The notes beneath the pieces were generated by a model. That model was not told the origin of the DNA and did no database searches. It was given only the letters and a program-made list of their open reading frames with translations. Positions 16,356-24,440 of a stretch of 64,000 nucleotides of DNA are shown in pieces; position 1 is the stretch's first letter, and the number at the start of each line of letters is the position of its first letter. Location: contig CAVOKW010000032.1 of the NCBI GenBank assembly GCA_963696585.1, positions 1 through 64,000 on the forward strand, given 5' to 3'. This DNA comes from Parvibaculum sp963696585. GTDB lineage: Bacteria; Pseudomonadota; Alphaproteobacteria; Parvibaculales; Parvibaculaceae. A program made the translations under genes and the position numbers.

Positions 16356-17117
16356 ATGCGGGGACTCGATCAGAAGCCGGTCATCGTTACCGGCGGCGCG
16401 AGTGGTATCGGAAAAGCGATCGGGCTCAGGCTTGGCGAAGAGGGTGCCAGGGTTGCCATTTTCGACATGAACGAGAAGGGCGCCGAGGCCGCCGCCGCCG
16501 AAATTCGCCAGAAGGGCGGAGAGGCTTGGGCCTATAAGGTCGATATCACCGACTATGCGGCAGTGGCGCGGGCCGTCGATGCGTTCGAAAAGGCGGCCGG
16601 TCAGATTTATGGACTGGTGAACAATGCCGGTTGGGACGAGGCGAAGCCTTTTATCCAGACAGAGCCCGATTTCTGGAAAAAGGTGATCGACATCAATCTT
16701 TACGGGCCACTCAATCTCACCCATGTCGTTGCGCGCCGACTTGCCGAGCAGGGTGCCGGTCGGGTCGTCAGCATTTCGTCGGATGCGGGCCGTGTGGGCT
16801 CGTCTGGCGAGGCCGTCTATTCCGCGGCCAAGGGCGGTGTCATCGCCTTCATGAAGACGATGGCGCGCGAGTTCGCCCGGAAGGGCGTCACCTTCAACAC
16901 GATCTGTCCGGGTCCGACGGACACGCCGCTGCTCGCCTCCGTGGATGCGTCGGGCGGCGGACGTCTGACCGAAGCGCTCACCAAGGCGATCCCGATGCGC
17001 CGCCTGGCGCGACCGGACGATTATCCGGGCATGGTCGCATTCTTTCTGAGCGACGATGCGGGTTTCATCACCGGCCAGACGATCAGCGTCTCGGGCGGTC
17101 TCTCCATGCACGGCTGA
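16356..17117 (+). CDS. badH: 2-hydroxycyclohexanecarboxyl-CoA dehydrogenase-like SDR
   Basis: A 253-residue classical SDR with GGASGIG at residues 13-19, Asp37 favouring NAD, NNAG at 89-92, Ser141/142 and Tyr155/Lys159 in YSAAK. Sequence and position directly before a clear badI match BadH, which oxidises 2-hydroxycyclohexanecarboxyl-CoA to the 2-keto ester. GGGAGG precedes the ATG. It heads a plus-strand operon of seven genes ending at 23531. The dehydrogenase assignment is firm; the ring substrate is inferred from neighbours. Confidence 0.92.
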   Translation: MRGLDQKPVIVTGGASGIGKAIGLRLGEEGARVAIFDMNEKGAEAAAAEIRQKGGEAWAYKVDITDYAAVARAVDAFEKAAGQIYGLVNNAGWDEAKPFIQTEPDFWKKVIDINLYGPLNLTHVVARRLAEQGAGRVVSISSDAGRVGSSGEAVYSAAKGGVIAFMKTMAREFARKGVTFNTICPGPTDTPLLASVDASGGGRLTEALTKAIPMRRLARPDDYPGMVAFFLSDDAGFITGQTISVSGGLSMHG

Positions 17118-17128
17118 CGGGGATTTCC

Positions 17129-17920
17129 ATGGACTACGAAGACATTCTGTATGACGAGAAAAATGGCGTTGCGACCATCACCATCAATCGTCCCAAGGTC
17201 TATAATGCTTTCCGCCCCCGCACCTGCGTCGAACTGATTGACGCTTTCCTGAAGGCGGGCTGGAACGAGGAGATCGGTGCGATCGTGCTGACCGGCGCGG
17301 GCAACAAGGCGTTTTGCACCGGCGGCGATCAATCGGATCATGACGGCACCTATGGTGACGGCGAGACGCGCGGAACCATCGGCATGCCGGTCGAGGAACT
17401 GCACACGGTCATTCGCGACGTGCCCAAGCCGGTGATCGCGAAGGTGCGGGGCTACGCCATCGGCGGCGGCAATGTGCTGGCGACGTTGTGCGACATGACG
17501 ATTGCGGGCGAGAGCGCAATCTTCGGCCAGGTGGGTCCCAAGATGGGCTCCGTCGATCCGGGCTTCGGCACCGCCTATCTCGCCCGCGTGGTCGGGGAGA
17601 AGAAGGCGCGCGAAATCTGGTACATGTGTCGGCGTTACCCGGCGCGCGAGGCGCTGGCGATGGGTCTCGCCAATGCGGTCGTTCCCGACGACAAGCTTGA
17701 CGAGGAGGTGGATGCCTGGTGCGCCGAGCTTGTCGAGCGCAGTCCGACGGCGATTGCGATCGCCAAGAAATCGTTCAACGCCGACAGCGATAATATTCGC
17801 GGCATTGGCGGTCTCGGCATGCAGGCGCTCCGCCTCTACTACAACTCGGCGGAGTCGAAAGAGGGCGTCAACGCGCTCAATGAAAAGCGCAAGCCGGAAT
17901 TCCGCAAGCATATGAAATAG
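17129..17920 (+). CDS. badI: 2-ketocyclohexanecarboxyl-CoA hydrolase
   Basis: A 263-residue crotonase of the MenB/BadI branch. The N terminus EDILYDEKNGVATITINRP, FCTGGDQSDHDG, GGGNVLATLCDMTIA and GPKMGSVDPGFG are the signature segments shared by MenB and BadI. BadI hydrolytically opens the 2-ketocyclohexane ring to give pimeloyl-CoA. MenB itself is unlikely because no menaquinone genes are near and a BadH-like gene lies 11 bases upstream. The frame is open far upstream to 16631, but the ATG at 17129 fits the family start. This is the strongest functional anchor for alicyclic ring catabolism in the window. Confidence 0.94.
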   Translation: MDYEDILYDEKNGVATITINRPKVYNAFRPRTCVELIDAFLKAGWNEEIGAIVLTGAGNKAFCTGGDQSDHDGTYGDGETRGTIGMPVEELHTVIRDVPKPVIAKVRGYAIGGGNVLATLCDMTIAGESAIFGQVGPKMGSVDPGFGTAYLARVVGEKKAREIWYMCRRYPAREALAMGLANAVVPDDKLDEEVDAWCAELVERSPTAIAIAKKSFNADSDNIRGIGGLGMQALRLYYNSAESKEGVNALNEKRKPEFRKHMK

Positions 17921-17928
17921 GTGGTATC

Positions 17929-19086
17929 TTGGACTTCGCATTTACGTCCGACCAGGGAGCCATTCGAGACACTGCGGCGCGGTTTGCGCGTGAGCGGCTT
18001 GCGCCCGCCTACAAGGCGCGCGAAACCGCTGGAGTGATCGATCGACAGCTCGTCCGGGATATGGGCGAGCTTGGCCTTATCGGCGCCGATTTGCCCGAAA
18101 AATTCGGGGCGCCGGGACTCGATAGCGTCACAACCGGCATTATTATCGAGGAAATATCACGCGGCGACATTAGCGTCGGCTATGTCCAGCTCCTGGGCTC
18201 TCTGATGGGGTCGATCATCGCCGCTCATGCAAGGCCCGAAGTCGCCGATGAAATCGTTCCGAAGATTTGCTCGGGCGAGGCGATTGTCGCGCTCGGTCTG
18301 ACGGAGCCGCGAGGCGGCTCCGACGCGGCGCATCTGCAGACGAAGGCGCGCGCCGACGGCGACGGCTACGTCCTGTCGGGCGAGAAAACCTCGATCTCGA
18401 TGGCCGAACAGGCTGATTACATTCTTGTGCTCGCGCGCACGGATGAAAGCAATCCCGGCGCCGGCGGCGTGTCGGCCTTTCTGGTGCCGCTCGACGCGCC
18501 GGGTATCACCTGTTCGAGCTTCGACGATGTGGGTTCGAAAGCCGTCGGCCGCGGCTCGGTATTCTTCGACAATGTGAAGGTGTCGACGCGCTACATGGTC
18601 GGTCCGGAGGGAGAAGGTTTCCGGAAGGTCATGCAGGGGTTCGATTATTCCCGTGCGCTGATCGGCCTGCAATGTCTGGCTCCTGCCTTCGTATCAGTGG
18701 AAGAGACCTGGAAATATGTGACCGAGCGCGTTGCCTTCGGCAATCCGCTGGCTAAATATCAGGGCGTCACCGAACCGCTGGCCGAAGCCCAGACGTTGCT
18801 CGAGGCGGCGCGCCTGCTTTGCTACAAGACGCTTTGGCTCCGCGACAATGATTTGCCGCATACTACCGAAGCCGCGATGTGCAAATGGTGGGCACCCAAG
18901 ACGGCTTTCCAGGTCATCCACCGTTGCCTGCTCACGCACGGACATGGCGGTTACAGCACCGATCTGCCTCATCAGCAGAGATTGCGCGACGTGATGGGGC
19001 TGCAGATCGGCGACGGCACCGAGCAAATCCAGAAGATGATCATTTCGCGCGAGAAAGTCGGCCGAGTGGCCGTGCCTTATGCGTGA
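17929..19086 (+). CDS. aliB: cyclohexanecarboxyl-CoA dehydrogenase-like acyl-CoA dehydrogenase (TTG start)
   Basis: A 385-residue acyl-CoA dehydrogenase starting at TTG, with AGGTGG four bases upstream and eight bases after the badI stop. The FAD and substrate signatures are GLTEPRGGSDA and FDYSRALIGLQC. At the site of the canonical catalytic Glu, the sequence is QIGDGTEQIQ with Asp362. AliB-type enzymes form cyclohex-1-ene-1-carboxyl-CoA, and the BadK-like hydratase follows immediately. The Asp substitution is visible; its effect is unknown. Assignment as AliB rests on cluster context. Confidence 0.9.
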   Translation: MDFAFTSDQGAIRDTAARFARERLAPAYKARETAGVIDRQLVRDMGELGLIGADLPEKFGAPGLDSVTTGIIIEEISRGDISVGYVQLLGSLMGSIIAAHARPEVADEIVPKICSGEAIVALGLTEPRGGSDAAHLQTKARADGDGYVLSGEKTSISMAEQADYILVLARTDESNPGAGGVSAFLVPLDAPGITCSSFDDVGSKAVGRGSVFFDNVKVSTRYMVGPEGEGFRKVMQGFDYSRALIGLQCLAPAFVSVEETWKYVTERVAFGNPLAKYQGVTEPLAEAQTLLEAARLLCYKTLWLRDNDLPHTTEAAMCKWWAPKTAFQVIHRCLLTHGHGGYSTDLPHQQRLRDVMGLQIGDGTEQIQKMIISREKVGRVAVPYA

Positions 19087-19096
19087 GGGAGGCGAT

Positions 19097-19885
19097 ATGA
19101 CGAGCGCCGCGGAAGCCCCGGTCCAGATCGAGATGCGAGACGGCGTCGGCATCGTGACGCTCAACAGGCCTGAAAAGTTCAATTGCCTCTCATCGGGTGT
19201 CATGGCCGGTCTCGACGAGGCTCTCGCAAAGTTCGAGGGAGACAGGAAGGTTCGTGCCGTTCTGTTGGTCGCGCGGGGCAAGCACTTCTGCACCGGCGCC
19301 GATCTTGACGAGGTCCTCGACGCTCGCAGGGAGCGGGGTCGGCTGGAAGCGTTTATCACGGGCGGTCATCGCGTCCTGCGCCGTCTTGAGGTCTCGCCTC
19401 TGCCGATTGTCGCCGCAGTGAACGGTCTGTGTCTTGCGGGCGGGCTGGAATTGATGATGGCATGTGACGTGGTTTTTGCAGGGCAGTCGGCGCAGATGGG
19501 ATGCCAGCATGCCCGCTACGGGCTCGTGCCGGGTTGGGGTGGCACGCAGCGTCTCGCGCGCATCGTCGGTTCGCGGCGTGCCCTTGATCTGATGTTCAGC
19601 GGCCGCTGGCTCAAGGCGGACGAGGCGCTGGCCTGGGGGCTTGTGAACCATATCGTTGACGACGGCGCGCTTGTCGGCAAGGCGGAAGCCTATTGTGCCG
19701 ATCTCGCCAAAAAGAATCCGGGCGGTCTTGCCGCCATGAAGCAGCTTTGCAGGAACGGGCTCGACGGATCGCTCCAGGAAGGTCTGGATATGGAGCGGAG
19801 CGAAGTCGTGGACGCACTGATGAGCGAAAATGTTTCGGAAGGTCTGGCGGCGTTCCGGGAGCGCCGGGAACCATTATTCCGCTAA
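19097..19885 (+). CDS. badK: cyclohex-1-ene-1-carboxyl-CoA hydratase-like crotonase
   Basis: A 262-residue crotonase. Signature segments are NRPEKFNCLS, FCTGADLDEV, AGGLELMMACDVV and PGWGGTQRLAR. The first catalytic Glu is present in GGLEL. The second Glu position, in MGCQHARYGL, is His. By context it would hydrate cyclohex-1-ene-1-carboxyl-CoA between AliB and BadH. The ATG at 19097 with GAGGGAGG upstream is preferred over the ATG at 19079, which overlaps the aliB stop region. The gene symbol is context-based. Confidence 0.9.
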   Translation: MTSAAEAPVQIEMRDGVGIVTLNRPEKFNCLSSGVMAGLDEALAKFEGDRKVRAVLLVARGKHFCTGADLDEVLDARRERGRLEAFITGGHRVLRRLEVSPLPIVAAVNGLCLAGGLELMMACDVVFAGQSAQMGCQHARYGLVPGWGGTQRLARIVGSRRALDLMFSGRWLKADEALAWGLVNHIVDDGALVGKAEAYCADLAKKNPGGLAAMKQLCRNGLDGSLQEGLDMERSEVVDALMSENVSEGLAAFRERREPLFR

Positions 19886-19923
19886 CTGATAATCAAGTGG
19901 ACCTCTTTGGGAGAAGTGCGATC

Positions 19924-21075
19924 ATGAAACACGAAGCCCAGGTCGAGCAGTTGCAGAAGATCTTCGGCTATCTCGACGCGGGTGAGACCGCGATGGGCGA
20001 TGCCGCGTATCGTCATCATGTCAGTGACTACATCAGTCCGGATCAGGCTGGCCGAGAACGGGAGATGCTGTTCCGGCATGAGCCACTCCTGATCGGATTG
20101 AGCTGCGAATTGCCCAATCCCGGCGACTATGTAACCGACGATTTTTCGGGCGTCCCGATCCTGGTGGTGCGGAATGAAGCGGGGCAGGTCAATGCCTTCA
20201 TCAATGTCTGCCGCCACCGTGGCGCGCGCGTTGCGTCGGGCTGCGGCAGCGGCAAGGCCGTGTTCACTTGTCCCTATCACGCATGGACCTATGACCGGAG
20301 CGGCAGGCTGAGGTCGATACCGTTCGAGCAGGGCTTCGAGAGCGTCGACAAGACGAGCCACGGCTTGCGGCCTCTGCCAGTGGTGGAGAAATACGGCATG
20401 ATCTGGGTCATGCCGACGCCTGGCGGGTCGATCGACATCGACGGCCATCTTGGGGGGATGGCGGACGATCTCGTCGCGTTCGGCCTTGCGAGTTACAGCC
20501 ACTACGAGACACGCGTGCTCCGGGCGCGGCTCAACTGGAAGCTCGTGATCGACACGTTTCTCGAAACCTACCATCTGAGCACGCTGCACAAGAATACGAT
20601 CGCGCCGATCCTGCACTCGAACCTCGGCGCGTTCGACGGCATGGCGCGAAATCTGCGCATGATTGCCGCCCGCAAGACGATCGACGCGTTGCGCCAGAGG
20701 CCGGAAAGCGAGTGGGATCTGGTCCGCCACTCCGCGCTTGTCTACGTGCTCTTTCCGAATACGGTTTTCATCATGCAGGGCGATCATCTGGAGACGTGGC
20801 GGGTTTATCCGGGCGACAGCGTGGATGAATCGAAAATGCACGTCTCTCTCTATACGCCCGAACCTGCCGTGACCGACAAGGCCAGAAAGTACTGGACCAA
20901 GAACATGGACTTGCTGATGGCGACGGTGCAGCAGGAAGATTTTCCGCTGGCGGAAAATATCCAGCGTGATTTTCACTCGGGTGCACAGGATTTCGTGACG
21001 TTCGGCGCCAACGAGCCGGCTCTTGCATATTTCCATCGGTCGATCAGGAAGACGCTGGGGATCGACGCCGCGTGA
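19924..21075 (+). CDS. single-subunit Rieske non-heme iron oxygenase
   Basis: A 383-residue Rieske oxygenase. The cluster ligands are in CRHRGARV and CPYHAWTY. The catalytic domain starts at about residue 190, with mononuclear iron ligands suggested by DTFLETYHLSTLH. No beta-subunit gene follows, so it likely forms an alpha3 trimer like phthalate- or demethylase-type enzymes, and it needs an external reductase. The ATG at 19924 is taken; upstream in-frame sequence belongs to the badK-like gene in another frame. Its place after badK and before a luciferase-like monooxygenase suggests hydroxylation of the alicyclic substrate or side chain. Confidence 0.92.
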   Translation: MKHEAQVEQLQKIFGYLDAGETAMGDAAYRHHVSDYISPDQAGREREMLFRHEPLLIGLSCELPNPGDYVTDDFSGVPILVVRNEAGQVNAFINVCRHRGARVASGCGSGKAVFTCPYHAWTYDRSGRLRSIPFEQGFESVDKTSHGLRPLPVVEKYGMIWVMPTPGGSIDIDGHLGGMADDLVAFGLASYSHYETRVLRARLNWKLVIDTFLETYHLSTLHKNTIAPILHSNLGAFDGMARNLRMIAARKTIDALRQRPESEWDLVRHSALVYVLFPNTVFIMQGDHLETWRVYPGDSVDESKMHVSLYTPEPAVTDKARKYWTKNMDLLMATVQQEDFPLAENIQRDFHSGAQDFVTFGANEPALAYFHRSIRKTLGIDAA

Positions 21076-21103
21076 AGCGGAATTGAACAAAAAGGAGTTT
21101 CCC

Positions 21104-22219
21104 ATGCATGTCGGTATGAGTACGTTCTTCCAGAACCTCGCTGGCGGTTATACCGACCAGGAGGTCTACGCCCATGAGATCGCGATGGCCGACATGGCCG
21201 AGCCGCTCGGCTTCGATTCCATATGGGCGGCCGAGCACCATTTCGACGAATACACCATGTGCCCGAACGTGGCACAGTTCCTCACCTATATGGCTGGCCG
21301 CACCAACAGGGTCGGTCTCGGCTCGATGGTGATGGTGCTGCCATGGCACGATCCCATCCGGCTCGCGGAAGAAGTGCTGGTGCTCGACCATGTTTCGAAA
21401 GGCCGCGCCATTCTGGGCGTTGGCCGCGGTCTTGGCCGGATCGAGTTCGAGGGCTTCCGCATCAATATGGGTGAATCCCGCGAACGCTTCGTCGAATACG
21501 CTGAGGCAATTCTGAACGCCTTCGAAACGGGTTATATCGAGGCGAACGGGAAGTTTTACAAACAGCCGCGAACGGCCATCAGGCCGTTCCCGTTCCAGAG
21601 TTTCCGCGGCCGGACCTATGCGGCGGCGGTTTCGCCGGAGTCGGCGCGCATCATGGCGCGGCTCGGCATTGGCATTCTGATCATCGCTCAGAAGCCCTGG
21701 GAAACGACGGTCGCCGAACTCAACAACTACCGGGAAATCTACAGGGAGATAAACGGTACCGAGGCGCCCAAGCCGATCATCGCCAGTTTCATCGCCTGTC
21801 ATGAGGACGCATCGGTCGCTCAGGAGATGTACGAAAAATACATAAGGGGATACAGCCGTTCGGCCCTGAACCACTACGAATTTCACAACAAGGGGCTCGC
21901 GGACATCAAGGGCTATGAGTATTACGGAGCGCTCGCCCGTAATATCGAAAAGCACGGAGTCGACGAGTTTGTCGATTTTCTGGCGAAGCTTCAGGTCTGG
22001 GGCACGCCGGATCAGGTCTTCGAGCAGATCATGGAAAACCAGAAGCGCGTCGATGCGGCGGGGCTGATTTCCATTTTCAGCTATGGCGGCATGCCGCAGG
22101 AACTTGCCACTAAGAACATGAAACTTTTCGCGGAAAAGGTTTTACCGCGTCTGAAGCGTCAGGAAGTCAATGGAAGCGTCGGCGGCATACGCGGTCGCGT
22201 GACGATCGCCGCCGACTAG
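21104..22219 (+). CDS. luciferase-like flavin monooxygenase (copy 1)
   Basis: A 371-residue bacterial-luciferase-family protein, an (alpha/beta)8 barrel using reduced flavin supplied by a separate reductase. Landmarks are AEPLGFDSIWAAEHHF near the N terminus, GSMVMVLPWHDPIRLAEE and GVGRGLGRIEFEGF. A clear paralogue at 41707-42795 shares these motifs. AAAGGAG precedes the ATG. It is the sixth gene of the bad-type operon. Possible roles are Baeyer-Villiger-type or epoxidising attack on a CoA ester or ketone; none can be proved from sequence. Confidence 0.9.
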   Translation: MHVGMSTFFQNLAGGYTDQEVYAHEIAMADMAEPLGFDSIWAAEHHFDEYTMCPNVAQFLTYMAGRTNRVGLGSMVMVLPWHDPIRLAEEVLVLDHVSKGRAILGVGRGLGRIEFEGFRINMGESRERFVEYAEAILNAFETGYIEANGKFYKQPRTAIRPFPFQSFRGRTYAAAVSPESARIMARLGIGILIIAQKPWETTVAELNNYREIYREINGTEAPKPIIASFIACHEDASVAQEMYEKYIRGYSRSALNHYEFHNKGLADIKGYEYYGALARNIEKHGVDEFVDFLAKLQVWGTPDQVFEQIMENQKRVDAAGLISIFSYGGMPQELATKNMKLFAEKVLPRLKRQEVNGSVGGIRGRVTIAAD

Positions 22220-22265
22220 GGGTGGTTGCGCCGATGAACATTCGTCAACAAACGAGGATAAGATC

Positions 22266-23531
22266 ATGAGCAGCGTCAACATAGCCGAGAGCGTCTATCC
22301 CTTGGACGATCCATATGCCATTCCGCTCGACAAGATCAATGTCAGCGATCCGGAACTCTTCAGGTCCAATCGGATGTGGCCGTATTTCGAACGGCTGCGT
22401 CGCGAGGATCCCGTGCATTATTGTGCGGAAAGCGCTTATGGACCTTTCTGGTCCGTGACGAAGTACAAGGACATCATGCATGTCGAGACCAACCATGGCA
22501 TCTATTCGTCCGACGTCGAGCAGGGCGGCATTACGATTCGCGACAATAATGCGGGTCTGAAACTTCCGATGTTCATCGCAATGGACCCCCCGAAGCATGA
22601 CGCGCAGCGCAAGGTGGTAAGTCCGATCGTCGCGCCGGCCAATCTGGCCAAACTCGAAGGCACGATCCGCGAGCGCGCCGGCAAGATTCTCGATTCGCTT
22701 CCGGTCAACGAGACGTTCAACTGGGTTGATCGCGTGTCGATTGAGTTGACGACGCAGATGCTCGCCACCCTGTTCGACTTCCCTTGGGAAGATCGCCGCA
22801 AACTCACCCGCTGGTCCGATGTCGCAACCTCGGAGGAAGCCTTCAAGACACCGGAAGGCGAGGCAGCCCGCGAAGCGGAGCTTCTCGAATGCGCCACCTA
22901 TTTTACCGAGTTATGGAATCAGCGCGTCAATGCAACTGAACCGGGCGGCGATCTGATCACCATGCTGGCCCAGGGTGAGTCCACCAAGAACATGAGTCCG
23001 ATGGAGTATTTGGGAAATGTCATTCTGCTGATCGTCGGCGGCAACGACACGACCCGCAATTCGCTCACCGGCGGTTTGCTCGCGCTCAGCGAGAACCCGG
23101 ATCAGTACAGGAAACTGCGCGAAAATCCGGCGCTCGTTGAAACCATGATACCGGAAATCATCCGCTGGCAGACGCCGCTCACCCATATGCGCCGCACCGC
23201 GCTCCAGGATACGGAGTTGGCCGGCAAGCAGATCAAGAAGGGCGACAGGGTTGTCATGTGGTACGTCTCGGGCAACCGGGACGAGGAGGCGATCGACGAG
23301 CCGAACCGTTTCATCATCGATCGTGCAAGGCCGCGTCAGCATCTCTCCTTCGGCTTCGGCATTCATCGCTGCGTCGGCAATCGGCTGGCGGAAATGCAAC
23401 TCCGCATCGTCTGGGAAGAAATCCTGAAGCGCTGGCCCGACAAGCCGATCGAAGTGGTCGGCGAACCAAAGCGGGTCTTTTCCAACTTCATCAAGGGCTA
23501 TGAGACATTGCCGGTAAGAATCCCGGGCTGA
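22266..23531 (+). CDS. cytochrome P450, CYP153 type (copy 2)
   Basis: A 421-residue CYP153-like P450, the last gene of the plus-strand bad-type operon. Heme ligand Cys369 is in FGFGIHRCVGNR, the I-helix motif is GGNDTTRN, and ExxR is in PEIIRWQTP. It is very similar to copy 1 (11510-12775) along its whole length, including the C terminus PVRIPG, so the two arose by recent duplication. Copy 3 is more distant. It would hydroxylate an alkyl or alicyclic carbon, with electrons possibly from the ferredoxin at 31298. A strong hairpin and a terminator follow. Confidence 0.95.
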   Translation: MSSVNIAESVYPLDDPYAIPLDKINVSDPELFRSNRMWPYFERLRREDPVHYCAESAYGPFWSVTKYKDIMHVETNHGIYSSDVEQGGITIRDNNAGLKLPMFIAMDPPKHDAQRKVVSPIVAPANLAKLEGTIRERAGKILDSLPVNETFNWVDRVSIELTTQMLATLFDFPWEDRRKLTRWSDVATSEEAFKTPEGEAAREAELLECATYFTELWNQRVNATEPGGDLITMLAQGESTKNMSPMEYLGNVILLIVGGNDTTRNSLTGGLLALSENPDQYRKLRENPALVETMIPEIIRWQTPLTHMRRTALQDTELAGKQIKKGDRVVMWYVSGNRDEEAIDEPNRFIIDRARPRQHLSFGFGIHRCVGNRLAEMQLRIVWEEILKRWPDKPIEVVGEPKRVFSNFIKGYETLPVRIPG

Positions 23532-23537
23532 ACCCAA

Positions 23538-23570
23538 AGGTTGCGGGTGGAAAGCTTCCACCCGCAACCT
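23538..23570. other. 15-bp-stem palindromic hairpin after CYP153 copy 2
   Basis: AGGTTGCGGGTGGAA and its exact complement are separated by AGC. It begins seven bases after the P450 stop codon, and a separate T-rich terminator follows. It may stabilise the 3' end of the long operon transcript or act with the terminator. Confidence 0.7.
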
Positions 23571-23579
23571 AAGTTTGAA

Positions 23580-23613
23580 GACGGCGTGGCGTGTGGCTCG
23601 CCGTCATTTTTTT
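23580..23613 (+). terminator. rho-independent terminator of the bad-type operon
   Basis: GACGGCG pairs with CGCCGTC (23580-23586 with 23599-23605) and is followed by A and seven T residues. It overlaps the stop of the convergent crotonase gene at 23604. Confidence 0.65.
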
Positions 23614-24344
23614 CCGAATGAGGCGACCCGTTCGCGGGCGTCGAAACAGGCACCGGGGCTATGCGCGAGTTCGTAGGCCAGCCCCGCTTGGATGGTCATG
23701 CCGTCGGTCGCGCCCAACAGACCTTTGTTGACCTGATTGCTGTAGGTCGAATTGGCGGCGATACGCTGAGCAAGGTCGTTTGTCGCCTGTTCCAGTTCGG
23801 CATCGTCGACACAAATGTCGACCAGCCCCATGCGCTCGGCCACCTCCGCCGCAAAAATATCGGAGGTAAACATCATCTGCTTGGCCTTCGACAGCCCGAC
23901 GCGACGCGGCAGTCTTTGCGTCATGCCCCAGAGCGGGCTCAGTCCCCACTTGCTATGCGTGTCGCCGAACTTGGCGGAGCGCGCCGCGATGATGATGTCT
24001 GCCGCGAGCGCAAGCTCCAGTCCGCCCGTATAGCAATGCCCGCGGATACAGGCGACGACCGGTTGCGGCAGTTCGGCCAGCGCTTGAATGATTTTCGCCT
24101 GGAAATGCGGTTCCGGCTGGCGCTCGCCTTTCTGGATGTCCTTCAGGTCGTGGCCGGCGGAAAAAGCCTTGCCCGCGCCGGTGATGATGACGCATGCCAC
24201 CTCGTGAACCTGTCCACGAAGCGCATCTACATGCCCGCGCAATTCTTCGAACAGCGGGACATTGAGCGCGTTCAAGGTTTCCGGACGGTTGAGCGTCAGC
24301 GTACAAACACGCCCGCTGTCCTTGCGAAGAACCAGATCAGACAT
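23604..24344 (-). CDS. enoyl-CoA hydratase/isomerase family protein
   Basis: A 246-residue crotonase. Motifs are NRPETLNALN, FSAGHDLKDI and TGGLELALAADIII. The first catalytic Glu is present. The second position, in FGDTHSKWGL, is His, as in the badK-like protein, so it may not be an ordinary hydratase. GGGAGAAAG precedes the ATG. It follows the alpha/beta hydrolase gene on the same strand with a 96-base gap containing a stem-loop. The substrate is unknown. Confidence 0.92.
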   Translation of the reverse strand: MSDLVLRKDSGRVCTLTLNRPETLNALNVPLFEELRGHVDALRGQVHEVACVIITGAGKAFSAGHDLKDIQKGERQPEPHFQAKIIQALAELPQPVVACIRGHCYTGGLELALAADIIIAARSAKFGDTHSKWGLSPLWGMTQRLPRRVGLSKAKQMMFTSDIFAAEVAERMGLVDICVDDAELEQATNDLAQRIAANSTYSNQVNKGLLGATDGMTIQAGLAYELAHSPGACFDARERVASFGKK

Positions 24345-24413
24345 CGGCTTTCTCCCTTCCTCTTCTCGATCATTATTTATTTGTTTGGCTTGTTTTCATC
24401 TGTCGAAGATGTA

Positions 24414-24437
24414 CACGCGTGGATGAATCCACCCGTG
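24414..24437 (-). other. stem-loop between hydrolase and crotonase genes
   Basis: An 11-base stem with one mismatch and a two-base loop lies just after the hydrolase stop (minus strand). AT-rich sequence follows without a clean T-run. It may be a weak terminator or processing site. Confidence 0.35.
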
Positions 24438-24440
24438 ATG

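Noticed and set aside
17129..17920. BadI-like gene as MenB (naphthoate synthase)
   Set aside because: MenB motifs are shared by BadI; no menaquinone genes are present and BadH-, AliB- and BadK-like genes flank it.
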